In this document: positions 48,131 to 59,218 of the stretch, one piece after another
Position numbering within the stretch: position 1 is the stretch's first letter
Layout of the letters: the number at the start of each line of letters is the position of its first letter
Assembly: GCF_046630445.1 (NCBI RefSeq)
Contig: NC_092334.1
Coordinates: 187,060,501-187,124,500, forward strand
Direction: 5' to 3'
Length of the DNA: 64,000 nt
Source of the DNA: Rutidosis leptorrhynchoides
Taxonomy: Eukaryota; Streptophyta; Magnoliopsida; Asterales; Asteraceae
The notes under the pieces: model-generated
Databases searched by the model: none
Seen by the model: the letters and a program-made list of their open reading frames with translations, nothing else
Told to the model about the DNA's origin: nothing
Program-made: the position numbers and the translations under genes

Positions 48131-48209
48131 CCCCATGCGATCGCATGGGGTTTACACACCAACCTCATGCGATCGCATGAGGCTGGAAATTTGGCCAGGA
48201 TCATATAGC
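48131..48209 (+). promoter_or_regulatory. palindrome pair and TATA-like box upstream of the env-like ORF
   Basis: CCCCATGCGATCGCATGGGG (48131-48150) and CCTCATGCGATCGCATGAGG (48163-48182) are perfect 20-bp palindromes. CATATAG starts 21 bp after the second, and a CAACACACACATAC leader follows, the same order as in the LTR promoter. This suggests a separate promoter for the env-like transcript (inference). Confidence 0.6.
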
Positions 48210-48312
48210 TCAGCGAGCTATTCTTCAACACACACATACCCGAAAATACTCTCAAATATTCACCAAATTTCACCAAAATTTACCGTAATTCATCAAATTT
48301 TTCGCTCTAATC

Positions 48313-50509
48313 ATGAAATTGTTCAGGAGTTTATCAAGAAAGGTAAAAACTACACCCCTAAACTCTATAAATTTCTAGTTCTTGTGATAATTACCAATAT
48401 TTTACCTAATGCAATTTTGTTGATTTCTAATGTAATTAGTGTTAAATTGTTAGTATTTTATGCATGTATAACCTAGATTGATGTTATTTAACCCTATTTG
48501 TAGCCAAAAACTTCAAAATTTTTAGAAATCTAGGGTTAGTGTTCTTGAGCAATTTGGGGCTTTTAATATAAACAGGTTATGGCCGATTTTTGTCATGAAT
48601 TATTGCTAAATTGAGTAGTGTAACATGTTTAGGTAGTTAAATGATTCAAACATTGATCCTAAACATGATTTTTGGAGATTAAAGTGGACTTTTTAGTTGA
48701 AAAATTCATGAACTTGATTAATTTGATATAATTGCTATTTCAGACTTGTTTAATTGTTAGTAATGACTATTTTGACATGTTATTTGAGTTAAATACTTAT
48801 GAACTTTGTCTACATTTTCATATGTGCTTATTTGAAAAAGTGTAGAATTGTGAAAAATTGTGAAAATGTGTATAAGTTTAACTTTGATTTAACATGTTAT
48901 GGTGATTATTTTAAGTTGTTATTTTGCTAACACTAATGCATATTTGAATGCACAAATTTTGTGTTTAATGTGTTTTGCAGAAAGCCGATACTGGAGGTTC
49001 AGGAGCATCATCATCTAGACGACCTGCTCCAGCACCAGAACCAAAACCAGAAATGCAATATGAACCTGAACAACAACTACAACAGGAACAACAACAACAG
49101 CCTGATCAACATGTACCCTATTATGATCCGCTACAATTACCTAATGAATTCACAGTATTTCCCCCGCATCCGCCTGTCGAATACCCAACAATTCCGGAAC
49201 ACACGTTACATCCGAATCTGAGATTCGATAGATGATGGAGAGATTACCCGGCATATCAAAGTAATAAATTTAAATTGGTAACAAAAGAGGTAGAGGTGCC
49301 GAGGGTAATTGATTGGAATCCTTTGAAAACGGTCCATCTAGCTGACCGTGTTAGACAGCATTTGGTACAAAGGTATGGCAGTTCTTCTTTTACAGATTGG
49401 GAACGTCTTTTCACCATTCGTAGACCTGTATATAAGGAATGTGTGTTGAGTTGATGAGTACTATAGCGTTAAATGTAGATGTAGATAGGTTAGATGATAG
49501 AAGTTTTCTTAGATTTATCCTTGGCTGTAGGATGTACAGAATGTCCATGATGGACATAGCCTAGGCATTACAGATTTACACTCCTAGTGAATTACTACTA
49601 CCCGATTGTATGAGTTTGATTTGTCATGGTGAAAGGGTAGATAGGAACTTTGATGCTAACGCCGTTTGGAGGCGTATCTCAAACTATAATGTTTTTACAC
49701 TGGGAGGAAAACACTCCTACTTACATATTAACAAAGCCTAGCTTCGTGTGATTCATAGATTTTTGACAAACACGATTACACAGAGAGGTCACAATAAGGA
49801 GAAAATGACCTTACATGATTTATTTTACCTAAAGTGTATTCGAGACCCGAGAAGCTTTGTTAATATCCCTTACTGTGTTGGTTTTTATTTATCTAAAATG
49901 TTAGAAGGAATGCAGGACGGGAGTATAATAGGAGGAGGTATTTTTGTTACTCTCATTGGAGAGTATTTAGGTGTTGATAGGAACTAAGGGGGTTCATTAC
50001 AGATTTGTAGAGAACAGGACGAGACCATAGGATTGCGGGTTTATGTGGGTGCTAAGGTATTGAGGAGTAGACGCAACCAGGCATTGCCCTATGAAGGTAA
50101 TCATCCTCAGGTAGAGAGAGGCTCAGACGAGGAAATAGAGGAAGCGGAAGACATTAGGGATGTCCTTCGAGATGCTATTCTTGACGTCCACGTTCGTATA
50201 GATGAGGAATCAATGACGAACGCGGCCAGACATAGTATGTATGAGCAGTGGAACTCTGAGCGAGTATAGAAGGATTATAGGCGACGCCAACACGATAGCT
50301 GGGTCGTTCATCAGCACCAAATCATGAGCCAGCTATCATATCAGGTACCAAATAATTATGTGCCTACTCGACCTGCTCATTTTCCGCCACACAGCCCCGA
50401 TATCCGACCACCCTTTAACCGGTATGACTATAACCAAGCCTATCAGGACACCTATAACCAACAATGGAACCCACCTGACGAGATGAACTGGAACCCCTAT
50501 CTAGACTGA
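48313..50509 (+). pseudogene. Athila env-position ORF with probable intron (broken)
   Basis: This region holds the third ORF typical of Athila-type elements, often called env-like by position; plant domain lists call part of it 'Arabidopsis retrotransposon ORF-1'. A likely first exon starts with ATG at 48313 and ends at 48342 before GTAAAA. A TTTTGCAG acceptor ends at 48980 and the second exon opens in the same phase, giving an intron of 638 bp. Exon 2 begins with a Pro/Gln-rich region (about 48981-49220), then a mostly alpha-helical-looking body (about 49240-50010), an acidic segment (50100-50270) and a Tyr/Pro/Asn-rich tail ending at 50509. Stops at 49233, near 49455, 49738, 49985 and 50267 and frameshifts disable it. 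I see no convincing fusion peptide or transmembrane segment, so envelope function is unsupported. Confidence 0.65.
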
Positions 50510-52610
50510 TTGGGTTCCATTGGTTATTTTTATGATTTTTATGTTTTTATCTTTTTACTTTTTCATGTTTAAACTTATGTTATTGGATATATTTATGTAA
50601 TTTTTATCATTTTTATTATTATTGTGTACTAATATTTCACATTTAGGATTTGAAAATGGGATTTTAAGTCCCATTTCAAATTGCCATGCATGTTTATATT
50701 TGTATGTATGTATATTGTAAATTGTACAAAACAGGGTAAAACAGCGAATTTTCAAAGACTGGCATTAAGTTCAGCAAAAGCTACTAGTTTTGACGACAAG
50801 ATGAAAAATAAATGTGATGTAACAACAAGACGGAATGAACAAATGATGTGCACCATTTATCATTCAGCAAACAAATGCCAATATGTTTGGAAACTTTGAT
50901 AAAATTTAATCATTTTTCTACGCTAATCACCCTCAATAATTTAAATTGTTACTGATTTCTTGCAAATGAGGGCATTGCAAGATCTTAAGTGTGGGAAGGG
51001 GATAAATTCTTTCAGATTTTTAAAAATTTTTTAACTTAAAACACTTGATTACCATTAAAAATACTAGTAAAGCAGTAGTTGTATTAGAATCTAGTGCTCT
51101 CTGATAATAAAGAACAGCCCTAGTCTTATATACTGACTACCCAATTCTAGTAAAATTTTTCAAAATTTTCAATTAAATGAATTCAAAATCATGTTTATAT
51201 ATATTTATGAACGATAAAACTAGGTGTTAACACCGAAATTATTGTTACCTCGGAAAGGACATAAATTGAGAAACAAACCAAAATGTTATAATTCATTTAA
51301 AATGGAATAGAGGACAATAAAAAGGCAAATAAGAGAAAATAAAAGCCAAGTGTGGGAAAATTTACCAAGTTATCTTAAACATATGTCACATATTTCTGTA
51401 ACAAATAACTGAAGATACTTTTGCTTTGGACTAATCTAAAAAGTTTTATCCGATTTATTATAAGAAAGATGGATCTACACGATGAATCAATTCCATCATT
51501 AAAAGGAAGTAAAGTCTTCCGAAAAAGAAACGCGCTTCTTGATTTAGGTCATGAAGTTGTCGTCCAGACCAGCTGTAGGTTGACGAAAAATCTAGAAAAG
51601 TCATCTCTAAAATTAGCAGGAAATCCACGGACTTCGGCATCAAACAGGGTCGCCAAGTGGTCAGACTTATCCTAACCATGAGAGGATCTATCTTGTAAAA
51701 TGGGGAGGACGCCGTGCAAATTAGCTGGATAAGACTAATGAATCAGATCCCCAGAAAAGGATAATCTCCTTAAAAGATCAAAAATCAGCTTTTAAGCCTG
51801 ATATTACTCAATCCTAGAGATTGACCTTAAAGATTGAGAATTACAAACTCATGGAATTCGATGATATCTAAACTCGAGCTTGAACGAGAAAATATTTTGA
51901 TCAAAATTACAAATCGATTTGTTTTCTGAAAACCCATTTTCAATGCATTCATTACCATTGAATGTAAAATCCTAGGAATTCACCTGAAATTTATTAGGTC
52001 ACCTGAACCAAATCGGGTGTCAACCGTAAGAACGGTGGTTGCATAGCATGGTCAAAGACAGGACCTTGTGCCAGACCGACAAATTATAAGGATGAGCTTT
52101 ACTATTGCTCCTACCAAGGATAGTAATTGCATCCGACACGTTATAGACCATAATTAAAAGCATGTCAGGGGACATTGCCTTAACAGTTGCTTGTTCAACG
52201 CTTTCCTTTACAACTGGACGGTAGTTTATCGAAAGGTAATATACGGAGCAAGTATACTGGACGTGTTGCTTTTCCAATACAAGGTTAGCAAGTGGGTGAC
52301 AAAAAACTACAAGTTTTGAGCTAAAGTTTTCAAATCTGAAACCCACCAAACCCACAAAAAGAATTTGCAAACACCGGTGAAAGGTTATTCGGGAAAACTT
52401 ATCTAGGGTAAAAACTAGATTGAATTTTCAAAAAGAGCAAATGTTTTCATAAAGATCCAATTTCCTTAATGGATCTAAATTTTTATAGTCATGTGGGACT
52501 GTAAACCACATCGTTACTACCATTGTTAATACCGCCGTATAGAAATCACTGATGTACAAAGTGTGAAGAATAAAGAAGTGATTCAAGTATGTTTTTATTT
52601 CAAGACTATA
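50510..52610 (+). other. Athila 3' untranslated region
   Basis: About 2.1 kb with no supported gene. Phrases such as AAGTGTGGGAAGGGGAT (50987) and AAGTGTGGGAAAATTT (51349) echo the polypurine tract. A block at about 51560-51830 (GTCCAGACCAGCTGTAGG, GAAAAATCTAGAAAAGTCAT, AAATCAGCTTTTAAGCCTGA) is shared with the other Athila-like element (63740-64000, minus). The ORFs at 51421-51679 and 52020-52370 are not recognisable proteins. Confidence 0.65.
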
Positions 52611-52648
52611 TTGCTTGAGGACAAGCAACGCTCAAGTGTGGGAATATT
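52611..52648 (+). promoter_or_regulatory. Athila 3' hairpin and polypurine tract
   Basis: TTGCTTG-AGGA-CAAGCAA (52611-52628) forms a 7-bp stem with an AGGA loop. Twenty nt later (AAGTGTGGGAATATT) the 3' LTR starts. The same 18-mer at the same 20-nt distance occurs in the minus-strand Athila (63252-63269). Confidence 0.78.
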
Positions 52649-54611
52649 TGATAATGCTAAAAACGAACATATATTTTACAGCATTATCCCTCAAGAAAGA
52701 CAAGCTTTTAGTTGCAATTGTTCTATTTACAAGTGATATTCGTTTAAATAATAAAAGGTGAAGACAAAAGATAGATTCGACGAATTGAATATGCAAATGA
52801 CCAAAAAGCTCAAAAGTACAAAATACAATCAAAGAGGTTCCAATTATTGATAAGAAACGTCTCAAAATTACAAGAGTACAAGACGCAAAACGCAAAGTAC
52901 AAGATATTAAATTGTACGCAAGGACGTTCGAAAATCCGGAATCGGGACCAGAGTCAACTCTTAACGCTCGACGCAACGGACTAAAAATTACAAGTCAACT
53001 ATGCACATGAATATAATATAATATATAATTAATTCTTAAAATTAATATATATATTATATTATATTATAAAACCGTCGGCACAAGAAAACAACCACATGTG
53101 AGCCTCCCCAGCTGGCCATGCGATCGCATGGCTTTGAAGGGCAAAACTCATGCGATCGCATGAGCCTCTTTTCCAGCCCACATGCCTATAAAAATCGAGC
53201 TTTGGTGCAACATAAAACACATCTTTTTACTTCTTCATTCATCAACGTATATGTATATATATTTATATTATAATTTTAATTTTAATTTTAATTTCCAATA
53301 ATAAGGGTATGTTAGCGAATGTTGTAAGGGTGTAAGTTGAAATTCTGTCCGTGTAACGCTACGCTATTTTTAATCAGTGTAAGTTATGTTCAACCTTTTT
53401 AATTTAATGTCTCGTAGCTAAGTTATTATTATGCTTATTTAAAATGAAGTAATCATGATGTTGGGCTAAAAATACTAAAATTGGGTAATTGGGCTTTGTA
53501 CCATAATTGGGGTTTGGACAAAAGAACGACACTTGTGAAAATTAGACTATGGGCTATTAATGGGCTTTATATTTGCTTAACTAAATGATAGTTTGTTAAT
53601 TTTAATATAAAGATTTACAATTGGACATACATTTAAATAACCATATACACTCAATCGGACACGATGGGTGGGGTATTTATATGTACGAATAATCGTTCAT
53701 TTAACCAGACACGGGAATGGATTAATAGTCTATGGAATTATTAAAACAGGGGTGAAATTATGTACAAGGACACTTGGCGTAATTGTTAACAAAGTATTAA
53801 AACCTTGGGTTACACGCAGTCGATAACCTGGTGTAATTATTAAACAAAGTATTAAAACCTTGTTACAGTTTAAGTCCCCAATTAGTTGGAATATTTGACT
53901 TCGGGTATAAGGATAATTTGACGAGGATACTCGCACTTTATATTTATGACTGACGGACTGTTATAGATAAAAACCATACGGACTTATCGAATAATCCAGG
54001 ACAAAGGACAATTAACCCATGGGCATAAAACTAAAATCAACACGTCAAACATCATGATTACGGAAGTTTAAATAAGCATAATTCCTTTATTTTCATATTT
54101 AATTGCACTTCTTATTATAGCACTTTTATTTATTGTCATTGTATTTAATTGCACTTTTAATTATCGTACTTTTTAATTATCGCAATTTTATTTTATCGCA
54201 CTTTTATTTATCGCAATCGTTATTTACTTTACGCTTTAAATTAAGTCTTTGATTTATTTAATATTTTACATTAGGTTTTAACTGCGACTAAAGTTTTAAA
54301 AATCGACAAACCGGTCATTAAACGGTAAAAACCCCCCTTTATAATAATAATATTACTTATATATATATTTGTATTTTTATAAATTTAAAACTAATATAGC
54401 GTTAAGCTTGTTTAAAAGATTCCCTGTGGAACGAACCGGACTTACTAAAAACTACACTACTGTACGATTAGGTACACTGCCTATAAGTGTTGTAGCAAGG
54501 TTTAGGTATATCCATTCTATAAATAAATAAATATCTTGTGTAAAATTGTATCATATTTAATAGTATTTCGTTGTAAAAATAAAGCTATTTCATATACACC
54601 TCGCATAACAT

Positions 54612-54613
<2 letters not shown>
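52649..54613 (+). repeat. Athila 3' LTR (1965 bp)
   Basis: TGATAATGC ... CATAACATCA, followed by the ATATA TSD. Both palindromes are perfect here (53116-53131 and 53147-53164) and TATAAAAA lies at 53187-53194. Confidence 0.93.
53116..53194 (+). promoter_or_regulatory. palindrome pair plus TATA box, Athila 3' LTR
   Basis: CCATGCGATCGCATGG (16 bp) and CTCATGCGATCGCATGAG (18 bp), both perfect, separated by 15 bp. TATAAAAA starts 22 bp after the second. Confidence 0.78.

Positions 54614-54704
<91 letters not shown>
54614..54704. repeat. (AT)n microsatellite at the Athila insertion site
   Basis: About 45 AT units, including the right TSD copy. The Athila element landed in or next to this array. 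Confidence 0.95.
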
Positions 54705-54707
<3 letters not shown>

Positions 54708-56727
54708 ACATACACCCGTGAATCAAATTGGCTAAAATGATTGATAAGGATTACTGTGTTTAATCATCACTTCTTACATATAATATATATAAACATATTA
54801 CATATGCATATATAGATGACACAAACACCTTCACCTTATTCTTCAAACAACCATCTTCTTGTTACTTTTATCGCTCGAGTTCTTGATCGATTACAACCAA
54901 CACCTAAGATCATCACAACCTAATCAAATACCATCATAATAAACTACTACTATTTTTGTTTACAAACTATAAACAACGCACACCGAAACTCAACTTTGTG
55001 TTTCTCTTTTTCTCTAACTCGAATACCACCACTTTTGATCACCATCCCCATTTAAACACCAACACCACCATCGGTTCATTCATTACCACAATCGAACCAC
55101 CATCATCATATATGATTTCTGTTGTTCGGTTTTACTCTCCACCTCAAAAACCAAAAACCTTTCGGTTCTAGTTGCATGCAACCAGGAACCATCAACATTG
55201 TTAAACCCATCAACATTATCATCTAAAACCATACGTGTATGTTGTTGTTTCAACTCGAGTTTTCTTCTTACGATTGCTGTTATCAATGAACACCACTACA
55301 CAAACACTGATGCAGTCCTAGATCACCTCCGGCCAACCACCTCACTCTCCTCTCTCTCATTATATCTCTCTATGTTTCACCTTTGTGAAACCCAAATGTT
55401 GCTAGCTGCTGTTACTTTCGTTCTATTTCTGTTCCGGGTTCAACACAAACACCAAGACCATCGAAAACAACCACCAAAATCATCACCTTCATTTGCTATT
55501 GCTTCTACCTGACTCTAACAACAAAACTCTAACGAAACCCTCCTTGTTGGGCTAATGTTCGAACCAGGCCAGTTTACTATATTTTTTTTTACGAACGTTC
55601 ATCTTGTTTTATTCTCTGCTATATTATTCGATCACCATCATCATTAAATATCACGAACAGTACTCAAAAACCTGCAAATACTATATATGCGATGATAACT
55701 TTTTCTATTTTGTCGAAAACCCACTTCATCAACCCTTGTTTAAACCTGCAACTGCTATCGTTTGATAACCTATTACTATTCAAATACACACAAACACAAC
55801 AATTAACGAACCCTTTTTAATTAATGTTAGCCTGCTATTGTTCTATTCGGATTTCCTGATTTAACGAATGATATCAACACATGCACACTTTCTTTTCTTC
55901 TGTTTCTGATTTAAGATAAAATCCAAACTCACAACCTGCTGCTTCTGTTTTGTTGTTCAAACCGAAACCAGATCACTATTACTTGATGTTACGTTTATCA
56001 TTCCTGTACAATCAAAACCACTTGGACGTGATTTACTACTGCATGTTTCTTTTTTTTTTCCTTTATGGCCGACACCCCTTTAACAATGATAACCCACTTG
56101 ATTAATTTATTAGAGAAATAAATAGTGATGAGCTGTAAAGGAGGACAGCTACTTGCTTCCCTTTTTTCTTCTGTTATTTGTATCTGTTGCAATAGATAGA
56201 AAACCAGTCAGATACTAGATTAAAACATGTAATGGGTTCAAATACCTACAAGATAATGGACTTGTAGAATTAGGCTATACATATGGGCTTTTGTGTTACT
56301 AGTTGGGCCATTCACGTTTTAAAAAGATTACTATATGGACTAGACATTGTTGGACTGCTATGTTATCTATTGGACCGAAACAATGAAAGATGATTATGTA
56401 TAGGTTGTTGATGATGGTAATAAAACGCAAACATAGATGATGATAATTCAGGAAGATTATAAGGATACATGGAATAATAGTAATGATAACAAGTATGATA
56501 TTATATGATGATGAGAGAAGTCGATTATGTTTATGATCATAATGATGTTACATATAGATGATAGGAATGATGATATGGGCCATTATGATAATGAAGAAAC
56601 ACAAAATGGAATGATGATAATGGTTAAGATAGATAACGAATATGTTGATGATGATTTGTAAGAAAAACAAACGGAAATGATACGGGTTATAAGAATATAG
56701 TGTGAATTAAATCAGAAAAGTTGAGAC

Positions 56728-56800
56728 AAAGGCGTGGTTTGGATATGTTATCGGGTTAGCGGGACATCGCGGGTTCAAACCTGGACTTGGGCATTTTTTT
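56728..56800 (+). ncRNA. tRNA-like module in the inner LTR
   Basis: B box GGTTCAAACC at 56772-56781, GGTTAGCGGGA upstream as in the other modules, and a T7 run at 56794-56800. The A box is weak. Again followed by (ATT)n. Confidence 0.45.
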
Positions 56801-56831
56801 AGGACTACTTCTTTGAGGTAGTTTACTTATT

Positions 56832-56968
<137 letters not shown>

Positions 56969-57470
56969 TTATTATTATTATCATTAACATTAAAATTGAC
57001 ATTTTAATTAAAATTATTACTATCATTAGAATTATTATTGTTTTTATCATTATTAATATTATGATAAGTATTAACATTTTTCTTATCATTATAATTATTA
57101 GAATTATTATTATTATTATCATTATTACTATCATTACCATTATTTTCATTAACATGATTTTTATATATAATTTTATTTACATTATTTTTATTATCATTAT
57201 TATTATCATTAATATTATTATTATTAAAGTATTATTATTACTACAAACATAATAACATTATTTACATAAATATTTACATATAACAAATTTTGATTTAATA
57301 ATATAATACTAATTATATAGATATATATGTATTAGTATAACTATATGTATAAATATTAATATACAAAATAAATATATATATATAACTTTTGAAATAACAA
57401 ATAGATTACTAAATTAAATAAGTAATATACATAAACTAGTTTAATTATTATTACATGTTAATTATATGTG

Positions 57471-57474
<4 letters not shown>

Positions 57475-57559
<85 letters not shown>
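57475..57559. repeat. (AT)n microsatellite
   Basis: About 42 AT units in the inner LTR. Confidence 0.95.
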
Positions 57560-57562
<3 letters not shown>

Positions 57563-58290
57563 TAAATGATATAGGTTCGTGAATCCGAGGTCAACCCTGC
57601 ATTGTTCAGTATCGTCGTATGAATATTTTTACTACAAAATATTGGATTGTGAGTTTCATTTGCTCCCTTTTTAAATGCTTTTGCAATATATATTTTTAGA
57701 ACTGAGAATACATGCACTGCTTTTATAAATGCTTTACGAAATAGACACAAGTGATCAAAAATACATTCTATGGTTGGATTATCAAACTGAATATGCCCCT
57801 TTTTAGTTTGGTAGCCTAAGAATTGGTGTTTATTATAATTGCCACCAATTGACGCGAATCCTAAAGATAGATCTATGGGCACTAACAAGCCCCAGTAAGA
57901 GAATTTGAACTGCTTTAGTACTTCGATTTATCATGTCCGATGTGAGTCCCGGAATGATGGGGATATTCTATATGCATCCTGTTAAGGTCGGTTACCAGGT
58001 GTTCACCATATGAATGAATTTTAATTCGCGAGTTACGCGTGACAATATATGAAATCTTGTGGTCTATTAAAATGATGAAAACGAATGATTATGATAAACT
58101 AATGAACTCACCAACCTTTTGGTTGACACTTGAAAGCATGTTTATTCTCAGGTATGAAAGAAATCTTCCGCTGTGCATTTGCTCATATTAGAGATATTAC
58201 TTGGAGTCATTCATGACATATTTCAAAAGACGTTGCATTCGAGTCGTTGAGTTCATCAAGATTATTATTAAGTCAATTATAGTTGGATAT

Positions 58291-59134
58291 ATATACATAT
58301 ATATATTTATATTATTATTAATATTATTAAGATTAATATTATACATATATATATTTATATATATATATATTTCCTGAATTCTCTATATACATATATATAT
58401 TTATATTATTATTAATATTATTAAGATTAATATTATTAATCTTATAATTATAATTAGTAGTATTAATATTATTACTAGTATTACCACATAAAATACTACG
58501 ACGAGGGTACGTTCGAGTGATTTCAAAATGTGTTTTCGAAAAGGGTTAAAGCTAAGGAAATTATGGGTTATAGCTATGGAGGTTATGGGTATGGTTCGGG
58601 GTATAGCTCGTGAGTCAAACCTAGCATTTATCATTTCCTTTGCGTCTACGTACTTTTCTGCAATATTGAATCACAATATTGATACGTAAGCGTTCATATC
58701 TTATCTTTTATATATTAATAATGTATCCCTGACTAGTGCTCGAGTATATATGATTATGCATGTTTGTATGCTTAATTTCGTCGTTAAATAGTTTATGATA
58801 AATCACGAATTTGATAAATATGCTACTGAGATAAGGTATATGATATGCATATCGTTGGAAAGCTGGCGAAAAATTAATAACTTTTCATTTAGAAATCGTG
58901 TGGTTTTGATGAATGGATTAAAAGATATGGTCAATTGAATTATCATTAATTCTAATATTATTATTATTATTACTATCGTCGTTATTGTTATCGTCATTAT
59001 TATTATTATCTAATAATAATAATTATTTTTATTATTATTATCATTATCGTTATCAATATAAGTATTATCATTAAAATTGTTATTGTTATTATTAATACTA
59101 TCGTTATTATCACTAAGGTTATTATTAATATTAA

Positions 59135-59218
<84 letters not shown>

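Larger units (their letters stand above)
37570..54613 (+). mobile_element. Athila-type Ty3 element, full length, inactive
   Basis: 17,044 bp with TSD ATATA (37565-37569 and 54614-54618), two 1965-bp LTRs (TGATAATGC ... CATAACATCA), PBS TGGCGCCGCTGCCGGGGA, gag, protease, RT, RNase H, integrase, a small Cys-rich ORF, an env-like ORF and a long 3' UTR. Many stops and frameshifts break the coding regions. At least 13 substitutions separate the first ~370 bp of the LTRs, mostly transitions, so it is clearly older than the element at 3204-16323. It inserted into the AT repeat of the inner Ty3 LTR. Confidence 0.94.

Noticed and set aside
48131..48182. GCGATCGC cores resemble the HIP1 repeat of cyanobacteria.
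   Set aside because: They lie inside a plant Athila element with typical plant LTR features; nothing else is bacterial. Coincidence of an 8-bp palindrome.
51421..51679. 84-codon ORF in the Athila 3' UTR as a gene.
   Set aside because: The similarity to the second Athila extends over the block without a shared frame that I can establish; kept as a non-coding block.
54956..55512. Short plus-strand ORFs after the (AT)n array as host exons.
   Set aside because: The C/A-rich composition matches the transcribed leader of related LTRs (19460-19860, 26500-26900).
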